From NCBI GenBank assembly GCA_900318815.1, contig ONMA01000006.1, forward strand, positions 1-64,000: DNA of 64,000 bases. Direction: 5' to 3'. Position 1 is the stretch's first letter. Each line of letters begins with the position of its first letter. Position numbers and translations under genes: made by a program. Under the pieces are notes generated by a model. The model was not told where the DNA came from, made no database searches, and was given only the letters and a program-made list of their open reading frames with translations. Source of the DNA: an uncultured Prevotellaceae bacterium (GTDB taxonomy: Bacteria; Bacteroidota; Bacteroidia; Bacteroidales; Bacteroidaceae). This document shows positions 7,407 through 15,498 of the stretch, piece by piece.

Positions 7407-7818
7407 GTTCACCAATAGTTGCTTCGTAAGAGAACTTATCAATGATGGCGTATGGCTTGTAGGGGCCGTGGTTCTTCATCTTTCGCATGGCAAGTACTGT
7501 TCGCACGCCGAGATCACGGTCAAAATAGGCAAAGTAGGCACTTTCCTCGTGCTTCCCTTCTTTTGCTGTCCGCCAACCAATGTATTCACTTTTCCTCAAG
7601 AAACCAGGAATGTCCTTTGCCAATGCATCCTTGATGGCATTGAACTTGTTGTCGCGAGAAGCCTTGCTGACGATGGTTTTCAAGTCAGACTTGGTAATCT
7701 CCACATCCATCGTAATGCCATTGGTTATGGTGAAGCGTAAGGGATTATATGTACGCGCGAAATATTTCCTGAAAACATCTGTATGTATCTGTATGTGTAT
7801 CAATCGCAAGTATGGCAC
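7384..7818 (-). CDS. Small RNase-like protein of the mobile-element type
   Basis: 144 residues with no signal peptide. Notable segments are YFARTYNPLRFTITNGI, DVEITKSDLKTIVSKAS, the helix FNAIKDALAKDIPGFLRK, then SAYFAYFDRDLGVRTVLAMR and a final YKPYAIIDKF strand. The order (helix, then strands with conserved Tyr, Arg and Lys) recalls the small barnase/EndoU/ColicinE5-like (BECR) nuclease domains carried by phages and conjugative elements; this is recalled, not searched. The last codons overlap the terminator of the convergent small RNA. The start ATG at 7818 is the first in the frame; an internal Met (MDVEITKSD) is also possible, but the sequence before it looks protein-like. Confidence 0.4.
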   Translation of the reverse strand: MPYLRLIHIQIHTDVFRKYFARTYNPLRFTITNGITMDVEITKSDLKTIVSKASRDNKFNAIKDALAKDIPGFLRKSEYIGWRTAKEGKHEESAYFAYFDRDLGVRTVLAMRKMKNHGPYKPYAIIDKFSYEATIGELKKGTPL

Positions 7819-7886
7819 TTAGCCCCTGAAAGTATGATACTTAGACATCGTAAACAATATACTTTTGACCCGTAAACAATATAGTT

Positions 7887-8072
7887 ATGAAAGCAATGAG
7901 CAAACAACAATTGGCCGACCGTGCCGGAGTGTCGGTCAGGACATTGGACAGCTGGTGCCGCCCCTACCAGCACGAACTACAGGAAATGGGCGTGACCCCG
8001 AGGATGAAGGTGTTGCCGCCACACGTCGTGATGTTCCTCGCGGACAAGTTCTGCATTGACGTGGATGGTTGA
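7887..8072 (+). CDS. Small helix-turn-helix protein
   Basis: 61 residues, mostly one DNA-binding fold: MSKQQLADRAGVSVRTLDSW is a classic helix-turn-helix of the type seen in excisionase-like and mobile-element helper proteins. A -7-like box TACTTTTG is at 7860-7867, and a 13-bp direct repeat (starting CGTAAACAATA) flanks it and could be an operator. The ATG at 7887 is followed by another at 7899. The role is unknown; the gene lies between the RNase-like gene and an unrelated metallopeptidase, which suggests a leftover of an integrated element. Confidence 0.65.
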   Translation: MKAMSKQQLADRAGVSVRTLDSWCRPYQHELQEMGVTPRMKVLPPHVVMFLADKFCIDVDG

Positions 8073-8134
8073 TGTTACGACGACCAACGCGGCGCACATG
8101 GTTGGCCACGCCGAACTTATCTTGATGGTGTCGT

Positions 8135-9229
8135 TTATTTCAGCGCGTTCTGCATCCTCCCCACCTCGTCCTCGATGTATTTCGAGAGGCAGCGGGCGAT
8201 TTCGGGATAGTAGTCGTTGAGCGTCGGGTACTGGTCACGGTTGGCAGCATAGTAGCGAAGCGAGGCGACCAGCTCGGGCATCCAGTTGAAGTTGCAGCAT
8301 ACTTGGTTGGCCAGTTCGTTGAGCACCTGCTTCTGGTCAAAGCCCTGGTCGAGCATGTAGAGGATGACGGCAGCACGGACGATGCTCTCGTTGACGACGG
8401 TTTGCCAGTCAGCGTATGCCTGTCGCTCCATTGCGTAGGCAGACAACTTGCGGAGTTTCTGCCCGGTGGTAGCTATCATGGAGGCGTTGGCCTTGTTGTT
8501 GAGCAGCGGGTTGACGAAGGAGTGGTTGAACTCGTGGATAAGCGTCGCGGCCATGTCGGCACCCTCACCGTAGGGCTTGCCCGTCTGCGGGTTGATGTAG
8601 TAGCCGCAGATGGCGTAAACCTCTCGTGGCTGTCCGGGCAGCTGGCGGCTGGGACCGTAGTTGCCGCCACCGCAGGTGAAGCCAATGACGATGCGGAAGC
8701 GGTCGGTGGGGGCGGTGCCATAGAAGCGGGCGTACCACTCCTGATGGAAGTAGTTCATGACATTCGCCTCGTAGGCCTTCAAGCCCTCTTCATAGAACGT
8801 GCGATGCTGCTCGTAGAAGTCGTGGAAGCGGGTGTCTGTGTAGAACGTGTTGAGCTTGTCGATGAAGTCCGCGATGTCAACGTCTTTCCAACGCTTTTCA
8901 AGGTCGGACTGTTCGCCAAGGAACTTGATTCTACCCCCGTCGATGTCGAGGTGAATGGCCATGCTCATCACAGCATCATAGCTGATGCCATACTGATTGT
9001 GCAGGCTCTGGAAGCAGACCACGGTGGCGTGCTGTTTGTAGGGCGCAAACCACGCCTCGGTGTCCTTGGTGTACTGCCCCGCCATGTCCTTGTTGTACTC
9101 CCGGTTGCCCGCCGTGCGTGCAAGAATGGCCATCAGTTCGACGGTCTCGCTGACCTCGACTTTGATTTGCGCCGTCGCGGTCAGTGTGGCGGCAAGGGCG
9201 AGGATAAATGATAGGATACTTTTCTTCAT
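8135..9229 (-). CDS. Secreted metallopeptidase-like protein (DUF4932 type)
   Basis: 364 residues with a signal peptide (MKKSILSFILALAATLTATA, cleavage near 20). The middle contains LIHEFNHSFVNPLL (about residue 230), a gluzincin-like HExxH-type motif, and an IGFTCGGGNYG segment before it. The overall pattern matches the DUF4932 group of Bacteroidota, whose members are predicted zinc peptidases of unknown substrate. The start at 9229 places the signal peptide first; an 18-residue longer reading has no such sense. A minus-strand TATCTTTG box (complement of 9251-9258) lies 22 bp upstream. The adjacent genes do not indicate a pathway. Confidence 0.7.
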   Translation of the reverse strand: MKKSILSFILALAATLTATAQIKVEVSETVELMAILARTAGNREYNKDMAGQYTKDTEAWFAPYKQHATVVCFQSLHNQYGISYDAVMSMAIHLDIDGGRIKFLGEQSDLEKRWKDVDIADFIDKLNTFYTDTRFHDFYEQHRTFYEEGLKAYEANVMNYFHQEWYARFYGTAPTDRFRIVIGFTCGGGNYGPSRQLPGQPREVYAICGYYINPQTGKPYGEGADMAATLIHEFNHSFVNPLLNNKANASMIATTGQKLRKLSAYAMERQAYADWQTVVNESIVRAAVILYMLDQGFDQKQVLNELANQVCCNFNWMPELVASLRYYAANRDQYPTLNDYYPEIARCLSKYIEDEVGRMQNALK

Positions 9230-9439
9230 GTCGTTTTCGTTTTTATGTCGCAAAGATACAAAGAATATTAGATTCTTGCGCAAATAACTAAGATTTTATA
9301 GATGCAAGTCGCTATTTTGGCTGTTATTTTAGTACCTTTGCAATAAAAGCAATTATTTTTGAACGATTTCCGTTCAGCGGTGTATATCATGATGAGAGCG
9401 CCTCAGAAATGGTATAACACAAATAAAAGTAACAACAAA

Positions 9440-10651
9440 ATGAGAGAAACAATCGTTATTATGCTGACGCTGGCTTGTAGCCTGACCGTCAGAGCACAGC
9501 AGGCGGAAACCATAGAATCCTTCATCGCCAATAGTCACGAGCCGGAATGGTATGCGGCTCAGGCTGAGGCTTGGCAAAAGAAAGTAGATGCCCACCCGCA
9601 GAACCAGTGGGCTTGGCGAAACCTGTTCCGAGCCACCTGTTATCACGACCAGTTTACTGGTGGATGGGGCGAGAATCAAGATGAATCTAAAACGGCCGAC
9701 GTCATCCGCAAGATGGAGGCTATGCTGCCCGATAGCTATGTGTTGAATCTGAGTAAAGGCCGCTTCTGCCTAACTACCGATTCGGCAGCAATAAAGGGCG
9801 ACAATATCTACAAGGCCATTGAGTATATGCCAGAGGATGCTTGCGCAGAAGACATCAACTATCTGGCTTGTCGTCTATGGAGCATAGATCCTGATAATAA
9901 AGATGTTGGTAACCTATTTGTCGGAGCTTATCAAAAAAGATGGTTCCCTGCCCGCATCATGCAGTACAACCGCAATATGCTATTGAGTATGCAGTCTGGG
10001 GCGTTATACTTTGCCAACGGAGATGCGGTTACAGCTCCTATGAAGATGATTCAAGAGGCACTAAAGGAACGTCAGGATGTTACCGTTATTCCGATTTCCT
10101 ATCTTCATGTAGAATCCTTCATGAAAGCACTCTGCAAAAGGCTGAATATCGAGTTGCTGAGTCTGAATGTGCAGGATTATGGAGATAAGTATAGCGAGGA
10201 TTGGTACAAGCATTATGAGTCGGACATTATTATGTATCTGATAAAAGAAAGCAATCGGCCCGCCTACTTCTCTACTGACATCCTTTCGCATACTACGCTC
10301 GACAAGGATAGCATCTACAACGAGGGGCTTGTGTTGAAATACAGTCCCAAACCTTACAAAAACTTCGATGTGGCAATGCACAATGTGAAGGAGGTTTACA
10401 GTCTGGAGTACTTGGCCGAGCCCGACCTCGTCTATGACTCGTGGGAGACGAGCGAGATGATCGACATGAACCATGTGACGCTCTTAGCTAACCTGATTTC
10501 GAAGTTCAGGAAGAATGGTGACGATTTTCAGGCAGAACGCCTGTACAGAATCCTCAGCAAATGCGTGGAGCGATGCGTATTAAAGAATCCAAAAGAAACT
10601 GAAGAGAGGAAGGCTTATTACGAGAATCTGCTGAAGGAACAACTCCAATGA
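9440..10651 (+). CDS. Exported protein of unknown function preceding an ECF sigma gene
   Basis: 403 residues with a signal peptide (MRETIVIMLTLACSLTVRAQ). The mature protein is helical and rich in aromatic residues, with segments such as EWYAAQAEAWQKKVDAHPQN that look TPR-like; no catalytic motif is recognised. A -7 box TACCTTTG is at 9333-9340, about 100 bp upstream; a longer in-frame reading from 9359 lacks a signal peptide at its start. Its stop overlaps the sigma-factor start (ATGA), so the two are translationally coupled. It may be the envelope component whose state the sigma/anti-sigma pair reports, but that is inference from position only. Confidence 0.6.
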   Translation: MRETIVIMLTLACSLTVRAQQAETIESFIANSHEPEWYAAQAEAWQKKVDAHPQNQWAWRNLFRATCYHDQFTGGWGENQDESKTADVIRKMEAMLPDSYVLNLSKGRFCLTTDSAAIKGDNIYKAIEYMPEDACAEDINYLACRLWSIDPDNKDVGNLFVGAYQKRWFPARIMQYNRNMLLSMQSGALYFANGDAVTAPMKMIQEALKERQDVTVIPISYLHVESFMKALCKRLNIELLSLNVQDYGDKYSEDWYKHYESDIIMYLIKESNRPAYFSTDILSHTTLDKDSIYNEGLVLKYSPKPYKNFDVAMHNVKEVYSLEYLAEPDLVYDSWETSEMIDMNHVTLLANLISKFRKNGDDFQAERLYRILSKCVERCVLKNPKETEERKAYYENLLKEQLQ

Positions 10652-11217
10652 TCATCTCCCATTTATTCAAACCGCTCTCTGCACTCACAGACGAAGAGCT
10701 GATGCAGCGGGTAAGCAGCAAGGACGACGATAGGGCTTTCGATGAGCTCTATCATCGTCATGCTCGCCGACTCATGGGATTCTTCTTCAGGCAGACGGGG
10801 GGCGATGAGGCTTTGGCTGCCGACCTGATGCAAGACACCTTCATGAGGGTGTGGACGGCTCGCAATAGGTTTGCTGGTTCCTGTTTCCGCACGTGGCTGC
10901 TTACCATTGGCTACAACCTTCTCAAGAACCACTACAGGCACAGCGAGCATGAGAAGGACTTTGATTTGTACGCCTTGCAGACGCAGGAAGAGACCTGCAA
11001 CGACGATGTCATAGCCCAGCTCGACCAACAGGTATTTGACCAGGCCCTTAGTCGGTTGTTGGAGAAGATGCCGCCAGAGAGCCGACTGCTCTTCTCGCTC
11101 CGATTCGAAGAAGAATTGACCGTCCCGCAAATTGCCTGCGTTATGGCGTTGCCAGAAGGAACGGTGAAGTCGAGGCTCCACATACTCACCCAAACGTTAA
11201 AACAAAAACTCAAATAA
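10648..11217 (+). CDS. ECF-type RNA polymerase sigma factor
   Basis: 189 residues with the two usual ECF domains. Region 2 is at about 28-95 (FDELYHRHARRLMGFFFRQ, LMQDTFMRVWTARNRF, FRTWLLTIGYNLLKNHYR); region 4 is at about 125-187 (LLEKMPPESRLLFSLRFEEE, VPQIACVMALPEGTVKSRLH). It directs RNA polymerase to a regulon in response to an envelope signal. The ATG overlaps the stop of the upstream exported protein and a small membrane protein starts 2 bp after its stop, so the three genes form one operon. Confidence 0.9.
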   Translation: MIISHLFKPLSALTDEELMQRVSSKDDDRAFDELYHRHARRLMGFFFRQTGGDEALAADLMQDTFMRVWTARNRFAGSCFRTWLLTIGYNLLKNHYRHSEHEKDFDLYALQTQEETCNDDVIAQLDQQVFDQALSRLLEKMPPESRLLFSLRFEEELTVPQIACVMALPEGTVKSRLHILTQTLKQKLK

Positions 11218-11219
11218 TT

Positions 11220-11633
11220 ATGAAACAGTTCGAAGATAAACTCCAGGCATCGGCTCAGCGCCTTGCACGTCAAGAGAATAAAAACTTGCACGTCCCACAG
11301 AATCCCATGCAACAGAAACGCGCCTATTGGGGTTGGGTGGCGACGCCCGCGGCTGCCGTAGTAGGCCTCGTCTTTGGTATGTCCCTACATCTATTTGTGG
11401 ACAACCATTTTGATACTTCTCAGGCCCAATTAACAGATACTATTCGCATCATCCAACCTGTACACGACACACTTTATCTGACGCAGGTTGTGGAAAAGGA
11501 ACGGGTCGTAAAAAAGAACATCCCGACGCCTCAAGTCACTCAGACAGTTACAAAGGAGCCCGCTTCTCAGCCGGAGGAATGTACCTCCATCCAGTGCGAC
11601 GGTATCAACTACGCCATCCTCGCCTCAAAATAA
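11220..11633 (+). CDS. Small membrane protein, probable anti-sigma factor
   Basis: 137 residues: a short cytoplasmic N-terminus (to about 35), one transmembrane helix (about 39-61, WGWVATPAAAVVGLVFGMSL), and a periplasmic tail with a Pro/Thr-rich stretch. It starts 2 bp after the ECF sigma gene. That topology and position are typical of Bacteroidota anti-sigma factors, although the N-terminal domain is short and no zinc-binding motif is present. A weak dyad (TCCTCCT 11641-11647, AGGAGGA 11659-11665) follows. Confidence 0.55.
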   Translation: MKQFEDKLQASAQRLARQENKNLHVPQNPMQQKRAYWGWVATPAAAVVGLVFGMSLHLFVDNHFDTSQAQLTDTIRIIQPVHDTLYLTQVVEKERVVKKNIPTPQVTQTVTKEPASQPEECTSIQCDGINYAILASK

Positions 11634-11697
11634 GACTTCATCCTCCTCTCAAAAAGCAAGGAGGACGATAGCCTGATTGCGTTTTTCAGCCTCTTGT

Positions 11698-12201
11698 TTA
11701 GACATCTATTTCGTCATCTTCATCCTCCCATGACCAGATGAACGAATGTTTGCCGTCGCACACAATTCGCCCGTCCTTGAAGTCTACACCGTTGTCGCGC
11801 ATCCATTCCTCTGCCTGCGCTTTCTGCCAGCGGTCGCGCCAGTCATACCACTGCTGGATAACGCCTGTACGCTCGGCAGCATAGCGGAACTCGCCGAAGG
11901 GATGTCGTTTGGCCAAAGCCCAGTAGAGCTGACGACTGATGCGCTCGTCGGCAATGCTATCGGAAAATTCTTTCATCAGATTGAACGACTTCCATGTCGG
12001 CAACTTGTCCACACTTATGACTTCGTCGCCCTCAGCAGGCCATCGCTTGCCCCAGCTGTAGTCCTCGCGCTGGATGACCGACAGGATTTGTTGTGTTACG
12101 TCCAAGTACTGAGCCTCCCAGATGTCGTGGTTGGTCAGTGTGAAGGCCAGTTCGCTTACGAAATCCTCGCGTGTCTTGTATCTGCTCTCTGATTCTTCCA
12201 T
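11698..12201 (-). CDS. UPF0158-like conserved protein
   Basis: 167 residues, acidic at both ends (EDEDDEIDV at the C-terminus), no signal peptide. Segments such as WKSFNLMKEFSDSIADERIS followed by RQLYWALAKRHPFGEFRYA match what I recall of the UPF0158 family, small soluble proteins of unknown role. The start MEESESRYKTRED at 12201 is preferred over a 15-residue extension because that extension runs into the likely promoter, a minus-strand TAATTTTG box (complement of 12235-12242). Confidence 0.6.
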   Translation of the reverse strand: MEESESRYKTREDFVSELAFTLTNHDIWEAQYLDVTQQILSVIQREDYSWGKRWPAEGDEVISVDKLPTWKSFNLMKEFSDSIADERISRQLYWALAKRHPFGEFRYAAERTGVIQQWYDWRDRWQKAQAEEWMRDNGVDFKDGRIVCDGKHSFIWSWEDEDDEIDV

Positions 12202-12309
12202 TGTTTGTCTCTCCTTTTTTGTGTCATATAATGCAAAATTAAGCACTTTTCTTGATATTTGTCGCTTTGCTTTGCCGCTTTTTGATTATTTTAACAGAAG
12301 AAGAACTTC

Positions 12310-12579
12310 TTGCTCACTTATACCATTGACATTTCCACACCAGAAGGCAAGCAGAAACTCTATAAGCTGACGCTCGCCGAGGCTCAGCGTCTGGCCGAGA
12401 CCGAGGCCTCGCGCAAATACAACTGCGACCGCCTCATTGACCCGCGCTTCGACTACCTGAAGAAGGGCAAACGAATCCTACGTATTACCGTAGATGGCCG
12501 TCCTGGCAACTACAAAACACGGGATAACCAGTATGATTCACGAACACGACAGGAAATAGATATCAATGTAAGGCATTGA
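12310..12579 (+). CDS. Small hypothetical protein without an ATG start
   Basis: 89 residues, basic, with two helices (KLYKLTLAEAQRLAETEASR) and a strand-rich end (KRILRITVDGRPGNYKTRD). The frame is open only from 12295, and the first start-like codon is TTG at 12310; there is no ATG before residue 80. It may use TTG, or it may be the 3' part of a gene that lost its beginning. The coding character looks real because the sequence has few rare residues and a coherent hydrophobic pattern. No family is recognised. Confidence 0.45.
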   Translation: MLTYTIDISTPEGKQKLYKLTLAEAQRLAETEASRKYNCDRLIDPRFDYLKKGKRILRITVDGRPGNYKTRDNQYDSRTRQEIDINVRH

Positions 12580-12636
12580 AAATAATCATCGGGATGTTTT
12601 TGCAGACGATTCTGCAAAAGCATCCCGAGTTGCCCT

Positions 12637-13062
12637 TCACAATTTGATAAATCCGAACGGATCCATCGTTAGGCGGTTGAACGGATTGTTCTCCTGGCTA
12701 TGCTTCGTTGAGAAGTCTTTGTCCCAGTACTGCGACAGCTTCAGCATGTCGCGGATGGCGCGAGATTTCTGGGCCACCGTCGAACTGCTCGTGCCGAAGT
12801 ACTCGTTAATCTCGCTCGAAGGAACATAAGGCTCAAACGACTTGTCGAACAGGAAGTTCATCGCCCCGATGGTATAGACCACGGCAGCTGCCCATATCTC
12901 TAACCGCCCCGTAGCCAGCGGCTTCGTGCGCTTCCTTCCGAGCTTTCTCACCATCTTTTCGCAAAGTTGTTCGTAGTCCTCGTCCAGCTTCTCCTTGCAG
13001 AACTTCATTGCCATTGTGGCAATCTCATCCTCGCGCATCTTCAGTTTTTCTTTCTCATCCAT
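12637..13062 (-). CDS. DUF6398-type protein
   Basis: 141 residues, soluble. The core is IWAAAVVYTIGAMNFLFDKS followed by EINEYFGTSSSTVAQKSRAI, the latter a helix-turn-helix-like segment. This matches the pattern I recall for DUF6398 proteins, which combine a conserved WAAxxVY helix with an HTH; they are often found near other accessory genes. The function is unknown but DNA binding is plausible. It ends 19 bp after the end of the flavin reductase gene's start-side neighbour region and reads in the same direction as that gene. Confidence 0.6.
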   Translation of the reverse strand: MDEKEKLKMREDEIATMAMKFCKEKLDEDYEQLCEKMVRKLGRKRTKPLATGRLEIWAAAVVYTIGAMNFLFDKSFEPYVPSSEINEYFGTSSSTVAQKSRAIRDMLKLSQYWDKDFSTKHSQENNPFNRLTMDPFGFIKL

Positions 13063-13080
13063 AATGTAACAAGGAATTAA

Positions 13081-13626
13081 TTATACTTTTTTCAATAACG
13101 CCTCAACCTGTGCCTTCAGCGCGGCCCGCTGCTCGTCGCTCAGAATCATGCGCCCCTCAGTCCAGGCCTCCATGTTCAGGACAATACCCGTCTGCGGTTC
13201 CATCACGTCGGCCTTGATGAAGGAGAGTAGCTCCGTCAGCTTCTCACGGCATTTGGCCGTGGCCATCTTGCCGCCGGCACCGCTCAAGGCCACTTTCTTG
13301 CCGTTGATGACGGTGGGCGTCTCGTAGTCGCCAGCCACGAGGGGACGCGAGAGCCAGTCGAACAGGTTCTTCACGTGGCCGGGATAGCTGAAGTTGTATT
13401 CGGGCGTGAATACCCAGAGGGCATCGGCCTCCTTGACGGCGGCGCGCAGACGGGCGACGGCCTCCGGCTCAGGAAACTCGATGTCCTGGTTGATGAGCGG
13501 GACATCCGTGTAGTCTAAGTAAGTCACTTCGGCGCGTGCGCCAATCATCTGCTCGGCCTCGTGGGCCAGTTGTCGGTTGAAGGAGCCTTCCCTCAGCGAA
13601 CCAACGATAAAAAGGATTTTTTTCAT
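13081..13626 (-). CDS. NAD(P)H-dependent FMN reductase
   Basis: 181 residues with the flavodoxin-like fold of the NADPH-dependent FMN reductase family: the phosphate-binding loop GSLREGSFNRQLA (residues 9-21), then PEYNFSYPGHVKNLFDWLSR (the FMN isoalloxazine loop) and KKVALSGAGGKMAT. Enzymes of this family reduce quinones, chromate or azo compounds with NAD(P)H and FMN, in the cytoplasm. Its stop is 18 bp upstream of the DUF6398 gene, on the same strand, so they may be co-transcribed. Confidence 0.85.
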   Translation of the reverse strand: MKKILFIVGSLREGSFNRQLAHEAEQMIGARAEVTYLDYTDVPLINQDIEFPEPEAVARLRAAVKEADALWVFTPEYNFSYPGHVKNLFDWLSRPLVAGDYETPTVINGKKVALSGAGGKMATAKCREKLTELLSFIKADVMEPQTGIVLNMEAWTEGRMILSDEQRAALKAQVEALLKKV

Positions 13627-13805
13627 ATATTATCCGCTTAAATATTCTTGTCTCCGACATGCTTTGTCTGCATTCTGATGCAAAAATAAGCAATTATTCC
13701 AAATTCCCCAAATTTGTTTGGCCAAAATATTCCAAAATCCCCAAATCTTGAAAATTTACTTCCCTTGTTTCGAAATAAGTAACTCAAGTCTGTTTCTCCT
13801 TTAAC

Positions 13806-14018
13806 GATTATATACTAGGATTTTCTTCTTTAAGGGTGACAGGGTGACAAAATGCCGATAAACAGGACGTTTGCACCCTTTTTGAAGGGTGACAAGGGTG
13901 ACAGAAGGGTGACAGGAATCATGCCTGTCTGCACTTGAATTCTCGAGAGAATTGAGGCGTAAAGTACCGCTTTACCTTAGCCAAACAGCATACTTGCTGC
14001 TCAATTTTCTCGAGAATT
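13806..14018. repeat. Dispersed repeat element, copy A (GGGTGACA family)
   Basis: Contains several AGGGTGACA units (13832-13915), a TGCCGATAAACAGG block, and a 19-bp inverted repeat of the form AATTCTCGAGAGAATTGAG (13938-13956 with 14000-14018). The same blocks in the same order occur on the opposite strand at 38093-38366, with about 60 bp extra there. The region 13627-14088 has no gene. It looks like a non-autonomous mobile or regulatory repeat. Confidence 0.75.
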
Positions 14019-14088
14019 TACCCACGTCTGGCTTACTTCCTCTGTTAGCCTGTCATCCTTCTGTCACCCTAAGAAAAGAAAAATCATA

Positions 14089-15282
14089 TTAAGGCAGCCA
14101 TTGCAAGTGACGGAAGTTGATGATGCCGTTCTCTGTTTGCGGGTTCTCCTGCAGGCCGTCGTAGACGACGGTTGTCTTTAGCAACCGCTCCTTCAGCAGG
14201 GGTCGCAGATAGTTCATGTTGGCGAAGAAGTCGGCGTTCCATGTCTGTGCTGATTTTATCTCGTAAGCCTCAACCAAGTTAGGTGGCAGGATGCGCAGCA
14301 CGTCCACCTCGCGCTGGCTCTTGTCGCGGTAGAAGAACAACTGTTGCATGTTGTTACCGCGGTTCAGGTCGAGCTTCATCATGTCGTTGATGACCATGTT
14401 CTCAAACAACGCTCCGCGCAGCGGATGCACATCCATCTGCTGCTCAGTGGTGATGCCCAGCAGGAAAGCAGCCATCCCTGTGTCGTAGAAATAGAGCTTC
14501 GGCGTCTTTGTCAGCCGTTTGCCGATGTTGGTGTAGTAAGGGTGCAGCAGATAGACCACGTAGGAAGCGGCGAGGATGCTGAGCCAACTTCGGATGGTGT
14601 TGACAGCAACACCCACCTCGTTGGACACCGCCGAGGCGTTGAACTCCTGCCCTACGCGGCTGGCACACAGGCGGATGAAGGTCTGGAAGGCTTGCAGGTC
14701 CTTCACATTGATAAGTGTGCGCATGTCGCGCTCTATGTAGGTGGTATAGTAGTTGGACAGCAATGACTGTCGGACTGCCTCGTTGTCGGCCATCCACACA
14801 GCAGGGAATCCACCGTAGAGCAGCATCTTCGATGTAGAGGCATCGGGCTGGTGACTCATAATCTCCTGCGTGCTGAGTGGCAGTAGCGAGAACACGGCGG
14901 TGCGCCCTGCCATCGACTGCGTTATCTTCTCCATCAGCGCAAAATTGCTGCTGCCTGTCACGATGAAGTGGTGCTGGTCATTACCTTGGAAGCGATCCTC
15001 ATCTACTATTACCTGTATGTAGGAGAAAATGGTGGGGAAATGGTGTGCCTCGTCGATAATCACACCATTCGGGTATCGGTTGAAAAACGCCATTGGGTCG
15101 GCCTGCACCTCGGCCAATGTAGCGGCGTGCTCAAAGCTGACGTATGGCAGGTCGGGGAACTGCTCGCGGCAGAGCGTTGTCTTGCCCGATTGACGCGGTC
15201 CAGTCAGTGTAATGACGGGTAAATAGCTGAATACGCCCGAAATGGACGATGCCAACGTTCTGGATATAAGTTGCTTACTCAT
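14089..15282 (-). CDS. P-loop ATPase with DUF4143 domain
   Basis: 397 residues. The Walker A motif LTGPRQSGKTTL lies near residue 30, a Walker B-like IIDEAHHFP near 80, and a sensor-like FIVTGSSNFALM near 115. The C-terminal half carries the DUF4143 region (KLYFYDTGMAAFLLGI, ENMVINDMMK, FFYRDKSQREVDVL) that resembles a restriction-endonuclease-like fold. The family is widespread in anaerobes and poorly understood; a role in defence or DNA handling has been proposed. The start at 15282 (MSKQLISRTLASS) places the P-loop normally; a minus-strand TACCTTTG box (complement of 15320-15327) supports it. Confidence 0.85.
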   Translation of the reverse strand: MSKQLISRTLASSISGVFSYLPVITLTGPRQSGKTTLCREQFPDLPYVSFEHAATLAEVQADPMAFFNRYPNGVIIDEAHHFPTIFSYIQVIVDEDRFQGNDQHHFIVTGSSNFALMEKITQSMAGRTAVFSLLPLSTQEIMSHQPDASTSKMLLYGGFPAVWMADNEAVRQSLLSNYYTTYIERDMRTLINVKDLQAFQTFIRLCASRVGQEFNASAVSNEVGVAVNTIRSWLSILAASYVVYLLHPYYTNIGKRLTKTPKLYFYDTGMAAFLLGITTEQQMDVHPLRGALFENMVINDMMKLDLNRGNNMQQLFFYRDKSQREVDVLRILPPNLVEAYEIKSAQTWNADFFANMNYLRPLLKERLLKTTVVYDGLQENPQTENGIINFRHLQWLP

Positions 15283-15498
15283 AAGTTGGACAAATTTGCA
15301 ATTGAACTGAAAATTTGGCCAAAGGTACGAATTTTCCCGCAAACCACCAAAATTTTCCACTCTTTTTTGTTGGCCGTAGGCTCTGACAACTCCAAACCCC
15401 ACCCCTGCCCCTCCCCTTCTTTGCAAGCAAAGCGTCCCTTTGGGCCGAGCGGAAGGGAGGGGAGTGGCTGCGCGTAGTCTGATGTATGAAGGTGTAAT

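Noticed and set aside
9359..9439. N-terminal extension of the exported protein at 9440
   Set aside because: The extension would bury the signal peptide; ATG 9440 starts it cleanly.
11641..11665. Terminator after the anti-sigma gene
   Set aside because: The 7-bp dyad is weak and is not followed by a T run.
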